Part shown: piece after piece, positions 1-8,128 of the stretch
Position numbering within the stretch: the first letter of the stretch is position 1
Layout of the letters: each line of letters begins with the position of its first letter
Origin: Fidelibacterota bacterium
Lineage (GTDB): Bacteria > Fidelibacterota > Fidelibacteria > Fidelibacterales > Fidelibacteraceae
Direction: 5' to 3'
DNA: 35,365 bases
NCBI GenBank assembly: GCA_021734505.1
Contig: JAIPIT010000013.1
Span: forward strand, 1-35,365
Position numbers and translations under genes: made by a program
Notes under the pieces: model-generated
Told to the model about the DNA's origin: nothing
What the model saw: the letters and a program-made list of their open reading frames with translations, nothing else
The model's database searches: none

Positions 1-28
1 TTGATAAGTTTGCGATTGAACTTATCAA
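1..28. repeat. perfect 10-bp inverted repeat
   Basis: TTGATAAGTT at 1-10 is the exact reverse complement of AACTTATCAA at 19-28, with an 8-base loop. It lies within the apparent 3' end of the partial upstream reading frame. A run of seven T follows only after about 17 further bases (46-52), so it is a poor intrinsic terminator. It could be an mRNA hairpin, a protein-binding site, or chance. Confidence 0.5.
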
Positions 29-44
29 AACCATAGAAGGGTAA
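1..44 (+). CDS. 3' end of an unidentified upstream gene (partial)
   Basis: Reading from base 3, thirteen sense codons (DKFAIELIKTIEG) precede a TAA at 42-44. The composition looks like an ordinary protein C-terminus, and the other two forward frames are either stopped at once or less protein-like. The fragment is too short to assign a family. It is on the same strand as the NfnA-like gene and 65 bases upstream of it. Confidence 0.35.
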   Translation, partial: DKFAIELIKTIEG

Positions 45-97
45 ATTTTTTTACTTATGCATATCCGTTTATTCATATATAACAATAAACAAATAAC

Positions 98-104
98 AAG
101 GAGA
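98..104 (+). promoter_or_regulatory. ribosome binding site of the nfnA-like gene
   Basis: AAGGAGA lies five bases upstream of the ATG at 110 and fixes that start codon. The preceding 50 bases are very A+T-rich and may hold a promoter, but I see no convincing -35/-10 pair. Confidence 0.7.
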
Positions 105-109
105 ATTAC

Positions 110-952
110 ATGAAACACACCATTACTCGTAAGGAAGATCTTAATGCTGCTGATTACGTTATTGATGTCATTGCTCCTAAGGTGGCAAAGAAATTCCGAC
201 CCGGCAATTTCGCTGTACTGATTACCGTACCCAATGGCGAAAGGATACCAATGTCCATCGAGAGGGCTGAAGGAGATAAGATAACAATGTATATCAAGCG
301 GCTTGGAAAGACATCCCGCGAACTGGACACATGGGACGTGGGTGATGCACTTTACAAAGTTATTGGACCAATGGGAACACCCCCTCCGCTCAAGAAATAT
401 GGTAATGTTGTTTTTGCGTCAGACCTCGTATGCGGGCATGCAGAAAATAATGCAATGTGCAGGGAACTTGGTAAAATCATGGGCAATCACATTATTTCCA
501 TTCAAAGCTTTCCTGACAAATCTCAGATTTATCCGGAAAACGAACTCGCGAAATCTGTGGCTGATGAATTCATTTTATGCACAGAGGATGGTTCAGTTGG
601 AAGAAAAGGACACTATCTTGATATTATGCAGGAACTACTCGAAGAGAGAAAGATCGATCAGGTCTTTGCGGGTGGCGGAATTCCCCCCCTGCAAAAACTT
701 TCCATTCTTACAAAAAAATATAATGTGCCGGTTTATACAACCGTTCGCCAGATCATGGTCGATGCGACCGGTATGTGTGGCTCCTGCCGTGTCTTTATAG
801 ATGGGGAGCAGAAACTCGCATGCATTGACGGTCCTATGTTTGATGGACACAAAGTAGATTGGGAAGCTGCAATAAGCCGGCTGGCAATGTTCAAAGGGAA
901 AGAGGCAGAAGCAATGCAATGCTATAATGAAAAAATGAAGGCGGTGGTATAA
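110..952 (+). CDS. NfnA-like FAD/NAD-binding [2Fe-2S] subunit (sulfide dehydrogenase / DHOD electron-transfer family)
   Basis: The 280-residue length matches NfnA/SudB and PyrK-like electron-transfer subunits, which carry FAD and a [2Fe-2S] cluster and react with NAD(H). An FAD-binding barrel occupies roughly residues 1-95 and the nucleotide-binding half roughly 98-215. The C-terminal cluster motif is complete, with D218, C223, C226 and C238 (VDATGMCGSCR...ACIDGP), the Asp plus three Cys pattern described for Thermotoga NfnA. Oddly, the glycine-rich motif expected near residue 103 (GGGxGxAP in homologues as I recall them) reads ASDLVCGHAENNA. The usual GPxxMM near 188 reads GGGIPPLQ. The stop overlaps the next start by one base (TAATG), so it is translationally coupled to the NfnB-like partner. 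It is probably the small subunit of a cytoplasmic NADH/ferredoxin:NADP+ oxidoreductase-type complex. The altered motif leaves its exact nucleotide partner uncertain. Confidence 0.8.
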   Translation: MKHTITRKEDLNAADYVIDVIAPKVAKKFRPGNFAVLITVPNGERIPMSIERAEGDKITMYIKRLGKTSRELDTWDVGDALYKVIGPMGTPPPLKKYGNVVFASDLVCGHAENNAMCRELGKIMGNHIISIQSFPDKSQIYPENELAKSVADEFILCTEDGSVGRKGHYLDIMQELLEERKIDQVFAGGGIPPLQKLSILTKKYNVPVYTTVRQIMVDATGMCGSCRVFIDGEQKLACIDGPMFDGHKVDWEAAISRLAMFKGKEAEAMQCYNEKMKAVV

Positions 953-2331
953 TGGCTATTAGGGAAAGAGTACCAATGCGTGAGCAGGATCCAGAAGTCA
1001 GAATTACGAACTTCCTTTCGGTTCCTCTTGGCTATTCCGCAGAGGAAGCAGTGGAAGAGGCAAAAAGATGCCTACAGTGCAAAGTGCCTTTGTGCGAAAC
1101 AGGATGCCCTGTACGCATGAGTGTAAAAGATATTATCAAATTAATCGTTGATGAAAATTTTGAAGAAGCGTTTTTCCTTTCAAAGCAGGACAATGCTGTA
1201 CCCGCAATGACAGGAAGAGTTTGTCCTCAGGAAGACCAGTGCGAGGGAAAATGCGTGTTGGATAAAACAGGGCAGCCGATCAATATTGGAAAATTGTTCG
1301 CATTTGTCGCAGACTGGGCGCGTGAAAATAATCTCCTGGAAGATACAGAACCACAAGAGAACGGCAAAAAGGTCGCAATTGTAGGTTCGGGTCCCGCAAG
1401 TATTACATGTGCTGTCGATCTTCGCAAACTTGGATATCAAGTTACAATATTTGAAGCACTGCATATGGCTGGTGGCGTTCTCCAATACGGAATTCCTGCC
1501 TTTAGATTACCTCGCGATGTCGTTGATTATGAACTGTCTTATCTTGAAAAAATCGGTGTGGACATCCAGCTCAATCAAGTAGTTGGCCAGAATGTGGACT
1601 TCGAAGAACTAAAAAAGGAATATGATGCGATCTACCTTGCAACAGGTGCGGGTGCCCCAAGATTCCTCAACTGCGAGGGAGAAAAATTAAAGGGTGTATA
1701 TTCTGCAAACGAATTCCTGATCCGGGTCAATTTGATGAATGCATATAAATTCCCGAACTGGGATACTCCAATAATATGCGGCGATAAAGTTGGCGTGATC
1801 GGATGCGGGAATGTCGCAATGGATTCAGCACGCTGCGCAAAACGTCTCGGTGCAAAAGAAGTATATATCCTATATAGGCGAACGAAACAGTGTGCTCCGG
1901 CACGTGCCGAAGAAATTCACCATGCGGAAGAAGAAGGGATCATATTCAAAGAAATGATATCCCCGTGCCGCATCTTCGGTGATGAGGACGGATGGGTAAC
2001 AGGCATCGAAATGATAAAAACGGAATTCAAAGGAACCGACAAAAGCGGTCGCCCAAGACCGGTAAACATCGAGGGATCTGAGTTCATTATGGAGGTGGAC
2101 ACCATCATAAATGCGCTTGGAACAACCCCAAACAGGCTCTTTCTCAGTAATGTTCCTGAACTGGACACCCATTCCTGGGGCGGGATCAAGGTTGATGACA
2201 GTTTCATGACGAATATTCCCGGCGTGTTTGCCGGTGGTGATGCACTCTCCGGTGGATCTACCGTGATCGACGCAATGGGAAATGGCAGAGATGCTGCCGA
2301 AGCTATTAATAGATTTCTAAGTAATCCTTAA
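952..2331 (+). CDS. NfnB-like NADPH-dependent oxidoreductase, glutamate synthase small-subunit family
   Basis: This 459-residue protein is full length for NfnB/GltD-like subunits. The N-terminal iron-sulfur domain has C40, C43, C48, C52 and C91, C97, C101, suited to two [4Fe-4S] clusters. An FAD Rossmann motif follows at 144-150 (VGSGPAS) and an NADPH Rossmann motif at 283-292 (IGCGNVAMDS). YRRT at 308-311 and PAR at 316-318 contact NADPH in relatives. The C-terminal FAD motif GVFAGGDALSGG is at 424-435. In Nfn complexes this subunit holds the bifurcating FAD and exchanges electrons with ferredoxin and NADP(H). A GltD role in glutamate synthase is less likely, because the adjacent upstream gene encodes an NfnA-like partner and no gltB is present. 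Confidence 0.88.
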   Translation: MAIRERVPMREQDPEVRITNFLSVPLGYSAEEAVEEAKRCLQCKVPLCETGCPVRMSVKDIIKLIVDENFEEAFFLSKQDNAVPAMTGRVCPQEDQCEGKCVLDKTGQPINIGKLFAFVADWARENNLLEDTEPQENGKKVAIVGSGPASITCAVDLRKLGYQVTIFEALHMAGGVLQYGIPAFRLPRDVVDYELSYLEKIGVDIQLNQVVGQNVDFEELKKEYDAIYLATGAGAPRFLNCEGEKLKGVYSANEFLIRVNLMNAYKFPNWDTPIICGDKVGVIGCGNVAMDSARCAKRLGAKEVYILYRRTKQCAPARAEEIHHAEEEGIIFKEMISPCRIFGDEDGWVTGIEMIKTEFKGTDKSGRPRPVNIEGSEFIMEVDTIINALGTTPNRLFLSNVPELDTHSWGGIKVDDSFMTNIPGVFAGGDALSGGSTVIDAMGNGRDAAEAINRFLSNP

Positions 2332-2354
2332 AAAATTATATTAAGGGGGTTCTC

Positions 2355-2732
2355 ATGCAAAAAATACTAAAAGCAATAGATATTATGGAAAAAAATGTAA
2401 TAACTATTGGTCCTGATGTAATGTTAGATAAAGCAATCCATAGATTATTGGAAAACAGAATCAGCGGAATGCCTGTTGTCGATGATAATGGGAAAGTAAT
2501 AGGTATTATTTCTGAAAAGGATATTTTGAATTTCTTGTTCTGTGGTTATCTTCATAATACAGCAGTTAGTGAAGCCATGACAGAAAATTTTGTCTATTTT
2601 ACCCCGGAAACAAGAATTGAAAAAATCGCTGTTGCAATTTCCAAACATCAGTTCCGCAGAGTACCAATCGTTAAAGACGGCAAAGTAGTTGGAATTGTTT
2701 CAAGAAGAGATATTATTCGTCACGTGCTTTAG
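2355..2732 (+). CDS. tandem CBS-domain protein (Bateman module)
   Basis: The protein has 125 residues and consists only of two CBS domains, at about 9-60 and 72-125. Each shows the typical pattern of a hydrophobic strand, a P-V-V-D-x-x-G-K-V-x-G turn and a terminal helix (SEKDIL, SRRDII). Stand-alone CBS pairs bind adenine nucleotides or S-adenosylmethionine and regulate partner proteins. The ATG follows an AAGGGGG ribosome site and lies 23 bases after the nfnB-like gene, so it is probably the last gene of that operon, and a terminator follows. A role as an energy-state sensor for the neighbouring oxidoreductase is plausible but only inferred from position. Confidence 0.85.
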   Translation: MQKILKAIDIMEKNVITIGPDVMLDKAIHRLLENRISGMPVVDDNGKVIGIISEKDILNFLFCGYLHNTAVSEAMTENFVYFTPETRIEKIAVAISKHQFRRVPIVKDGKVVGIVSRRDIIRHVL

Positions 2733-2781
2733 ATTACATCAATATCCTATTTCATAAACCCTCTCTCGCTCAAGCATATAG

Positions 2782-2806
2782 AACCGCCTTCGGGCGGTTT
2801 TTTCTT
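2782..2806 (+). terminator. rho-independent terminator after the CBS gene
   Basis: AACCGCC (2782-2788), loop TTCG, GGCGGTT (2793-2799) form a perfect 7-bp stem with a stable UUCG tetraloop. A T-rich tract follows (TTTTTT from 2798, then CTT). It closes the nfn-CBS operon. Confidence 0.9.
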
Positions 2807-2879
2807 ATCTCAAAAATCCATTCTTTTACTTACATCTGGCTTGAAACCAGTATTGTATGAGAGGATTGGGTGCAATTTA

Positions 2880-2908
2880 TTGACATAAATCAGATATAAA
2901 AATTTGTT
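2880..2908 (+). promoter_or_regulatory. possible promoter of the transglutaminase-like gene
   Basis: A perfect -35-like hexamer TTGACA (2880-2885) lies 70 bases before the ATG at 2950, in the A+T-rich gap after the terminator. No good -10 hexamer sits at 17 bases (TTTGTT at 2903-2908). The -35 part is clear, the -10 part is not. Confidence 0.3.
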
Positions 2909-2949
2909 AAAACATATAGATGGAAAAAAATTACTAAAAAGGAACCTAT

Positions 2950-4470
2950 ATGAAAAAGACACTCATTGCTTTTATAATAGTTATCACGACCATTATTTTC
3001 ATATGTAATTCTCTCTCCGCCATTGAATTATTAAAGGGCAAAACCTTTTATATGCAGGCACAATCACTTGAAAAGAATGCTGATTACTTCAAAGCCCAGG
3101 ACCTATACAAGGAAGCACGCAAAGAGCTCCTTGGCGAGGGTGATATTGAGCTTGCCGATCAATGCCGTGTTGCATACACTCGTTTAGAAAAGATAATCCT
3201 CACTTATACTCATTCTGAAGCTGATGTGAGAAGAATGATAAAAGAAAAATACCCTGATACAACAAAAGAACGTATCGATAAGGTTATTGCTGATGGTCGT
3301 CTTGCACATCTTGAGATCGGAGGAGAAACATATTACTTCGACCAATTCTTGAACACGCTGTATCATATCTATCCTGATTTTATGTCTGTGGAAGCAAAAG
3401 GTGCACTCGGCAAGATGGGAACGATCTTCGAGATCATGTCGCCGTACATTTATGAAAAGGCTAACCCTTCAACGTGGCAGACGCTTTCAAGTTCTCAAAC
3501 TTATGAATTCGACGCGGGTCTCTCCATTCCAAGAGATTCATTTCCAGAAAGGGGATTGTTAAAAGTATGGATGCCCCTTCCTCTCTCAAATTCCTCACAG
3601 ACTGATATTGTGATCGAGTCGATTTGCTCAGAACAATACATCCCATATCCCGCTCAGCTTGATGGAGATATTGGGTATGTGTATTATGAATTCCCGCTTG
3701 AAGAAATCAAGGACAGTATTCGCATCGGAGCAAAATTTTCCTACACTGCATATGAGGTTCTTTTCGATGTTGATCCCGAGAAAGTGGGTGAATATGATAA
3801 GAAGTCCGCACTCTATAAACGCTATACTTCTTCGGATAAAAACATAGCAATAACTCCGGAAATTCGTGAAGCTGCCCGGAAGATCGCGGGAGACGAGACC
3901 AATCCTTACCTAATCGCCAAGAAATTTTATGATCATATTGTGTACGATCTAAACTACAGCTACATGCCGCATGTTGCGCTGGAAGCATTGAAAATCCCGG
4001 AATCAGTATATGTTCATGAACATGGGTATGGCGATTGCGGTGCGCAAAGCATGTATTTTTCCGCATTGTGCCGTGCAATGGGTATTCCTGCGCGCGCTTC
4101 CGGCGGTATGCAGCTCTTCCCACTAAGTGCAGCACATTGTGGCGACCACTTCTGGGCTCATATGTATATTCCGAACTACGGCTGGATACCGGTCGACACG
4201 TCTGTTGGTCAGGCGGCAAAATATATTATTACCCTTTCTAAAAAACAGCAAACCGATTTTATCGAGTACTTCTTCAGCAAGATCGATCCGTTCCGCTATC
4301 TTATTCAGGTCGATGTAGATGTACCGCTGTATCCTTCTTCGGAAGAACCTCTTTTCTTTGGAATGGTGCTCCAAGCGCCTAATGCAGAATGCATGGAAAT
4401 GGATGAAAATCCCGGATTGCTCTTCATGGAAAACTGGAAGATTACCTGTAAGAAAGTAATTTCAAAATAG
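2950..4470 (+). CDS. secreted transglutaminase-like cysteine protease-fold protein
   Basis: A signal peptide or membrane anchor spans residues 1-24 (MKK, long hydrophobic stretch, SLSA). An alpha-helical region at 25-170 has TPR-like composition. After a beta-rich segment, a transglutaminase-like domain occupies about 300-420. The catalytic triad can be placed at C363 (GYGDCGAQS), H404 (HFWAHMYIP) and D416 (GWIPVDTS), the classic C-H-D order of the family. Such domains usually act as peptidases or amidases outside the cytoplasm; the substrate is unknown. The N-terminal helical part is not typical of the family. It opens a new transcription unit after the terminator at 2782, with AAGGA before the ATG. 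Confidence 0.8.
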   Translation: MKKTLIAFIIVITTIIFICNSLSAIELLKGKTFYMQAQSLEKNADYFKAQDLYKEARKELLGEGDIELADQCRVAYTRLEKIILTYTHSEADVRRMIKEKYPDTTKERIDKVIADGRLAHLEIGGETYYFDQFLNTLYHIYPDFMSVEAKGALGKMGTIFEIMSPYIYEKANPSTWQTLSSSQTYEFDAGLSIPRDSFPERGLLKVWMPLPLSNSSQTDIVIESICSEQYIPYPAQLDGDIGYVYYEFPLEEIKDSIRIGAKFSYTAYEVLFDVDPEKVGEYDKKSALYKRYTSSDKNIAITPEIREAARKIAGDETNPYLIAKKFYDHIVYDLNYSYMPHVALEALKIPESVYVHEHGYGDCGAQSMYFSALCRAMGIPARASGGMQLFPLSAAHCGDHFWAHMYIPNYGWIPVDTSVGQAAKYIITLSKKQQTDFIEYFFSKIDPFRYLIQVDVDVPLYPSSEEPLFFGMVLQAPNAECMEMDENPGLLFMENWKITCKKVISK

Positions 4471-4501
4471 CGATGTCCCTCAATATATTTTAATCTTGAT
4501 T

Positions 4502-6298
4502 ATGAAAAGTATAAAGGATATAGATTTCGATAAATTGAGAAAGGACAACTCATACTATCCTTCCCCGGCTGCATGGGAAGACCAAGTTGTATATTTTATT
4601 ATGGTGGATAGATTTTCAAACGGAAAAGAAGTAGCCCCCTATAATCCTCCACGGGATTTTGAGAATGCTCTTAAAAATGATAAGGAGAGAAAAAGGTGGG
4701 AACAATCAGGAGATACATGGGTTGGGGGGGACTTGCCTGGCGTTATTAGCAAACTCGATTATTTACAACATCTCGGCGTCACTGCGCTTTGGATCAGTCC
4801 CGTCTTTAAACAGGTTTCGTATCAACAAACATATCATGGATATGGTATCCAAAATTTTCTTGAGATTGATCCACATTTCGGAACCAAGGAAGATCTGAAA
4901 AAGTTGGTTGCAGAAGCTCATACCCGGGGCATGTATGTTATTCTAGATATCATTTTTAACCATACTGGTGATATTTTTGCTTACGAGCAAGAATCCCCTC
5001 AATATACTGGTGAAGTCTATCCTGTGCGCGCATTTCGTGATAAAGAAGGAAATCCGACTATAGCTTTTGATAAACCAGATTTGGACATGGCCTGGCCCGA
5101 TGGTGGTGTATGGCCTGCTGAGTTAATGTCCCCTGGATCCTTTACTCGAAAAGGGGCAATTGTAAACTGGGACGCTTATCCTGAATATATAGAAGGTGAT
5201 TTCTTTTCCCTGAAAAACATCAACACCGGCAATATGATTAATGGGCAGTTCCAGGTATCAACCACATTAAAGATTCTTACTGAATGCTATAAATACTGGA
5301 TAGCCCTTGCGGACATTGATGGTTTTAGATTAGATACTGTTAAGCATCTCGATCCTGGCGCAACACAATATTTTGTGTCTGAAATCCATGAATTTGCACA
5401 ATATATTGGAAAGAATGATTTTTATATTATTGGTGAAATAACAGGCGGAATGGAGTTTGCGATCGAGACACTCAGGAAAACTGGCCTTGATGCTGCACTT
5501 GGGATTAATAAGATACCCGAAAAACTTGAGAATGTTGCCAAAGGTTATATTGATCCGATAGAATTTTTTTCTATTTTTACAAATTCTGAATTACTTGGTG
5601 ATGACGAACATAAATGGTATAGAGATAATGTGATCACTATGTTTGATGATCATGATATGATTATACAGTCTGGAATTAAAAGCCGTTTCTGTGCTGACAG
5701 AACGACATCCCCGCTACTTCTGAACGCTCTTTTTCTTAATCTAATGTCTCCTGGTATTCCCTGCATTTATTATGGTACCGAGCAGGGTTTTGATGGAAAG
5801 GGTAATTCTGATAAATATGTCCGGGAAGCAATGTTTGAGAGTTCCTTTGGCGCATTTCGATCAACAAACAGGCATTTTTTTAATCAGAAAAATTCTGTCT
5901 TTCTCTCGCTATCAAAAATGATACAATTAAGAAAAAAATTTATCGTATTACGACAGGGGAGAATCTATCAAAGAGAAGTATCGTATAACGCTGAACATTT
6001 TGAATTTCCTCATAAGCTGGGCGTGGGAAGACATAGTGGCGTGATCGCATGGTCAAGAATAATGAGTCATGAGGAAATTCTCTGTGTGATCAATTGTGAT
6101 CTTAAAAATGATAGATCCGTATATGTTATCGTTGATGGGATCCTAAACAAAGAGAGTAGTATTTTTAAATGTATCTTTTCTACTGATAATCTCATGCTTG
6201 GGCAGAAGGTAAAAGTTGAATTAATAGAAAACATACTCGCTTTAAGGGTAACCATACCGAAAAGTGGCTGTGTCGCATTTTGGAATATTGAGAAATAA
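4502..6298 (+). CDS. GH13 alpha-amylase-family glycoside hydrolase, cytoplasmic
   Basis: The protein has 598 residues and all GH13 signatures. The N-terminal strand holds FIMVDRFSNG, and region I is DIIFNH (149-154). The nucleophile D278 is in GFRLDTVKH, the general acid E312 in IIGEITGG, and the transition-state Asp D385 in FDDHD. The C-terminal approximately 120 residues resemble the usual beta-sandwich. There is no signal peptide, so it probably acts on intracellular alpha-glucans or imported maltodextrins. I prefer the ATG at 4502 over an in-frame TTG at 4496. No Shine-Dalgarno sequence precedes either, and the start is only 31 bases after the previous gene. The exact activity (alpha-amylase, neopullulanase-like or transferase) cannot be decided. 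Confidence 0.88.
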   Translation: MKSIKDIDFDKLRKDNSYYPSPAAWEDQVVYFIMVDRFSNGKEVAPYNPPRDFENALKNDKERKRWEQSGDTWVGGDLPGVISKLDYLQHLGVTALWISPVFKQVSYQQTYHGYGIQNFLEIDPHFGTKEDLKKLVAEAHTRGMYVILDIIFNHTGDIFAYEQESPQYTGEVYPVRAFRDKEGNPTIAFDKPDLDMAWPDGGVWPAELMSPGSFTRKGAIVNWDAYPEYIEGDFFSLKNINTGNMINGQFQVSTTLKILTECYKYWIALADIDGFRLDTVKHLDPGATQYFVSEIHEFAQYIGKNDFYIIGEITGGMEFAIETLRKTGLDAALGINKIPEKLENVAKGYIDPIEFFSIFTNSELLGDDEHKWYRDNVITMFDDHDMIIQSGIKSRFCADRTTSPLLLNALFLNLMSPGIPCIYYGTEQGFDGKGNSDKYVREAMFESSFGAFRSTNRHFFNQKNSVFLSLSKMIQLRKKFIVLRQGRIYQREVSYNAEHFEFPHKLGVGRHSGVIAWSRIMSHEEILCVINCDLKNDRSVYVIVDGILNKESSIFKCIFSTDNLMLGQKVKVELIENILALRVTIPKSGCVAFWNIEK

Positions 6299-6299
6299 C

Positions 6300-8069
6300 A
6301 TGGATAAAATAATAGTATTTTCAACGCTTTTTGTATTATTGGGTCTCTTTGCATGGGGGCGTATTCGACATGATTTTGTTGCCCTGATAGGGCTCTTCAT
6401 TCTTGTTATAGCCGGAATTATTTCTCCCACTGAGGCATTCACCGGTTTCGGACATCCCGCGGTGATAACTGTTGCTGCGGTATTGATCATTGGTAAAGCC
6501 CTGGAAAATTCTGGGCTTGTCGATATACTTGGTAAATGGGTATTGAAGATTGGGAAAAATCTTGTTGTGCAGATCCTCACACTCTCTTTTCTCGTAGCCA
6601 TAGCATCAGCCTTTATTAATAATGTTGGTGCGCTGGCTATCATGATGCCCGTCGCAATCCTTATGGCAAAAAAGAGCGGGAACTCTGCTTCTTCAATACT
6701 TATGCCAATCGCCTTTGCTTCCCTGCTTGGTGGGATGACCACCCTTATTGGAACGCCACCAAATATCATCATAGCAACATTCCGTGCAGAAGAGGTTGGC
6801 AAAGCTTTCAACATGTTTTCATACACCCCTGTCGGTCTCGGCGTTGCGATAGTAGGTGTTCTTTTCATTTCTCTTCTTGGATGGCGTTTGCTACCTAAAC
6901 GATCCTCAAAAACATCTAAGGAAGAGCTCTTTAATATTGATGACTATATCACAGAACTAAAAGTCACAAAAGACTCTAAGGTCTTAGGTAAATCTATCGG
7001 AGAAGTAGTAAAAAAAGCGAAATCTGATGTACACATCCTTGGCCTGGTGCGGAATAAAGAACGTATCCACGCTCCCCATGATAAACAGATACTTAAAGTA
7101 AGAGATGTTATTATTGTACAAACTGATTCGGATACACTCAAATCCTTTATTGCTAATACACAACTGGAACTTTTAGGAGGTCGGCAGTTCCGAAAAGATG
7201 CCACGGGTTCTAAAGATATTACAATTTCTGAAGTTGTGGTAAAAGACAACTCCCCGCTTGTAGGACGTACTGCCACCAGCGTGAAAATGAGGAGTACCTA
7301 CGGCATAAATCTCCTCGCCATCTCTCGTCGGGATAAGCGAATTGCCAGCAGGCTTGATAAAATTACATTTCGGGGTGGTGATGTGCTTATGCTTCAGGGA
7401 AGGACGCATATGATCGAAGATGTGATCTCATCGATTGGCTGTCTTCCTCTTGTACAGCGTGGTCTCAGAATTGGCTATCAAAAGAGAATTGCTTTCAGTC
7501 TTGGAATTTTTATTGCGGCAATTGTGTTGGTCCTCACAGGTCTTCTACAGGTTCAGATCGCTTTTTCTATCGCGGCTGTAATAATGGTTCTTTCGGGCTT
7601 ACTTCCTATTAAGGAGATTTATTCAACCATAGATTGGCCTATAATTGTTTTGCTTGGTGCAATGATTCCTGTTGGACAATCTCTTGAAACAACAGGCGGG
7701 GCAAACCTCATAGCTTCACAGATCCTACACCTCGGGAATAATGTTCCGCCATGGGCAATCCTGACAGTTGTACTTGTAATCACTATGTTTCTCTCAGACA
7801 TTATCAATAATGCTGCTACTGTCGTTCTCATGGCTCCTGTTGCCATGAATGTCGCATATGGACTAGGCACATCGCTTGATCCATTTCTTATGGCTGTCGC
7901 AGTGGGTGGTTCATGTGCCTTTCTTACGCCCATTGGGCATCAATCCAACACATTGGTTATGGGACCAGGGGGATATAAATTCTCAGATTACTGGCGCATG
8001 GGTCTTCCCCTTGAAATCCTGATTGTACTTTTTGGTGTGCCCCTTATTCTTTTGTTCTGGCCTTTATGA
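6300..8069 (+). CDS. SLC13/DASS-type anion permease with two TrkA-C domains
   Basis: The 589-residue membrane protein belongs to the SLC13/CitT group that transports dicarboxylates, sulfate or related anions, probably with Na+ or H+. Membrane segments run from residue 4 to about 200 and again from about 395 to the end. Two TrkA-C (RCK-C) domains lie between them at roughly 215-285 and 305-378. Both transport halves have the inverted-repeat signature: FINNVGALAIMMP plus IGTPPNII in the first, and INNAATVVLMAP plus TPIGHQSN in the second. The ATG at 6300 is one base after the amylase stop, so the two are cotranscribed. An in-frame GTG at 6264 inside the amylase gene is rejected. Proteins of this architecture are often annotated as sulfate or citrate carriers; the substrate cannot be read from sequence. 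Confidence 0.88.
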   Translation: MDKIIVFSTLFVLLGLFAWGRIRHDFVALIGLFILVIAGIISPTEAFTGFGHPAVITVAAVLIIGKALENSGLVDILGKWVLKIGKNLVVQILTLSFLVAIASAFINNVGALAIMMPVAILMAKKSGNSASSILMPIAFASLLGGMTTLIGTPPNIIIATFRAEEVGKAFNMFSYTPVGLGVAIVGVLFISLLGWRLLPKRSSKTSKEELFNIDDYITELKVTKDSKVLGKSIGEVVKKAKSDVHILGLVRNKERIHAPHDKQILKVRDVIIVQTDSDTLKSFIANTQLELLGGRQFRKDATGSKDITISEVVVKDNSPLVGRTATSVKMRSTYGINLLAISRRDKRIASRLDKITFRGGDVLMLQGRTHMIEDVISSIGCLPLVQRGLRIGYQKRIAFSLGIFIAAIVLVLTGLLQVQIAFSIAAVIMVLSGLLPIKEIYSTIDWPIIVLLGAMIPVGQSLETTGGANLIASQILHLGNNVPPWAILTVVLVITMFLSDIINNAATVVLMAPVAMNVAYGLGTSLDPFLMAVAVGGSCAFLTPIGHQSNTLVMGPGGYKFSDYWRMGLPLEILIVLFGVPLILLFWPL

Positions 8070-8128
8070 TTAAAAATCTTGAATATGGGTTAGATTTTTT
8101 TATAATTCTCATCAGAGAAAGGAGAATG

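Noticed and set aside
303-800. Plus-strand open frame of 165 codons within the NfnA-like gene
   Set aside because: Out-of-frame shadow; the in-frame product has an intact cluster-binding motif.
3707-4219. Long minus-strand open frame (170 codons) inside the transglutaminase-like gene
   Set aside because: Antisense to a well-supported gene with the catalytic C-H-D triad; its translation is rich in Arg, His and Cys with no recognisable motif.
6242-6868. Minus-strand open frame of 208 codons over the transporter gene
   Set aside because: Low-complexity translation (Ile, Ala, Pro, Thr) produced by the complementary strand of membrane-segment codons; the plus-strand transporter is clearly real.
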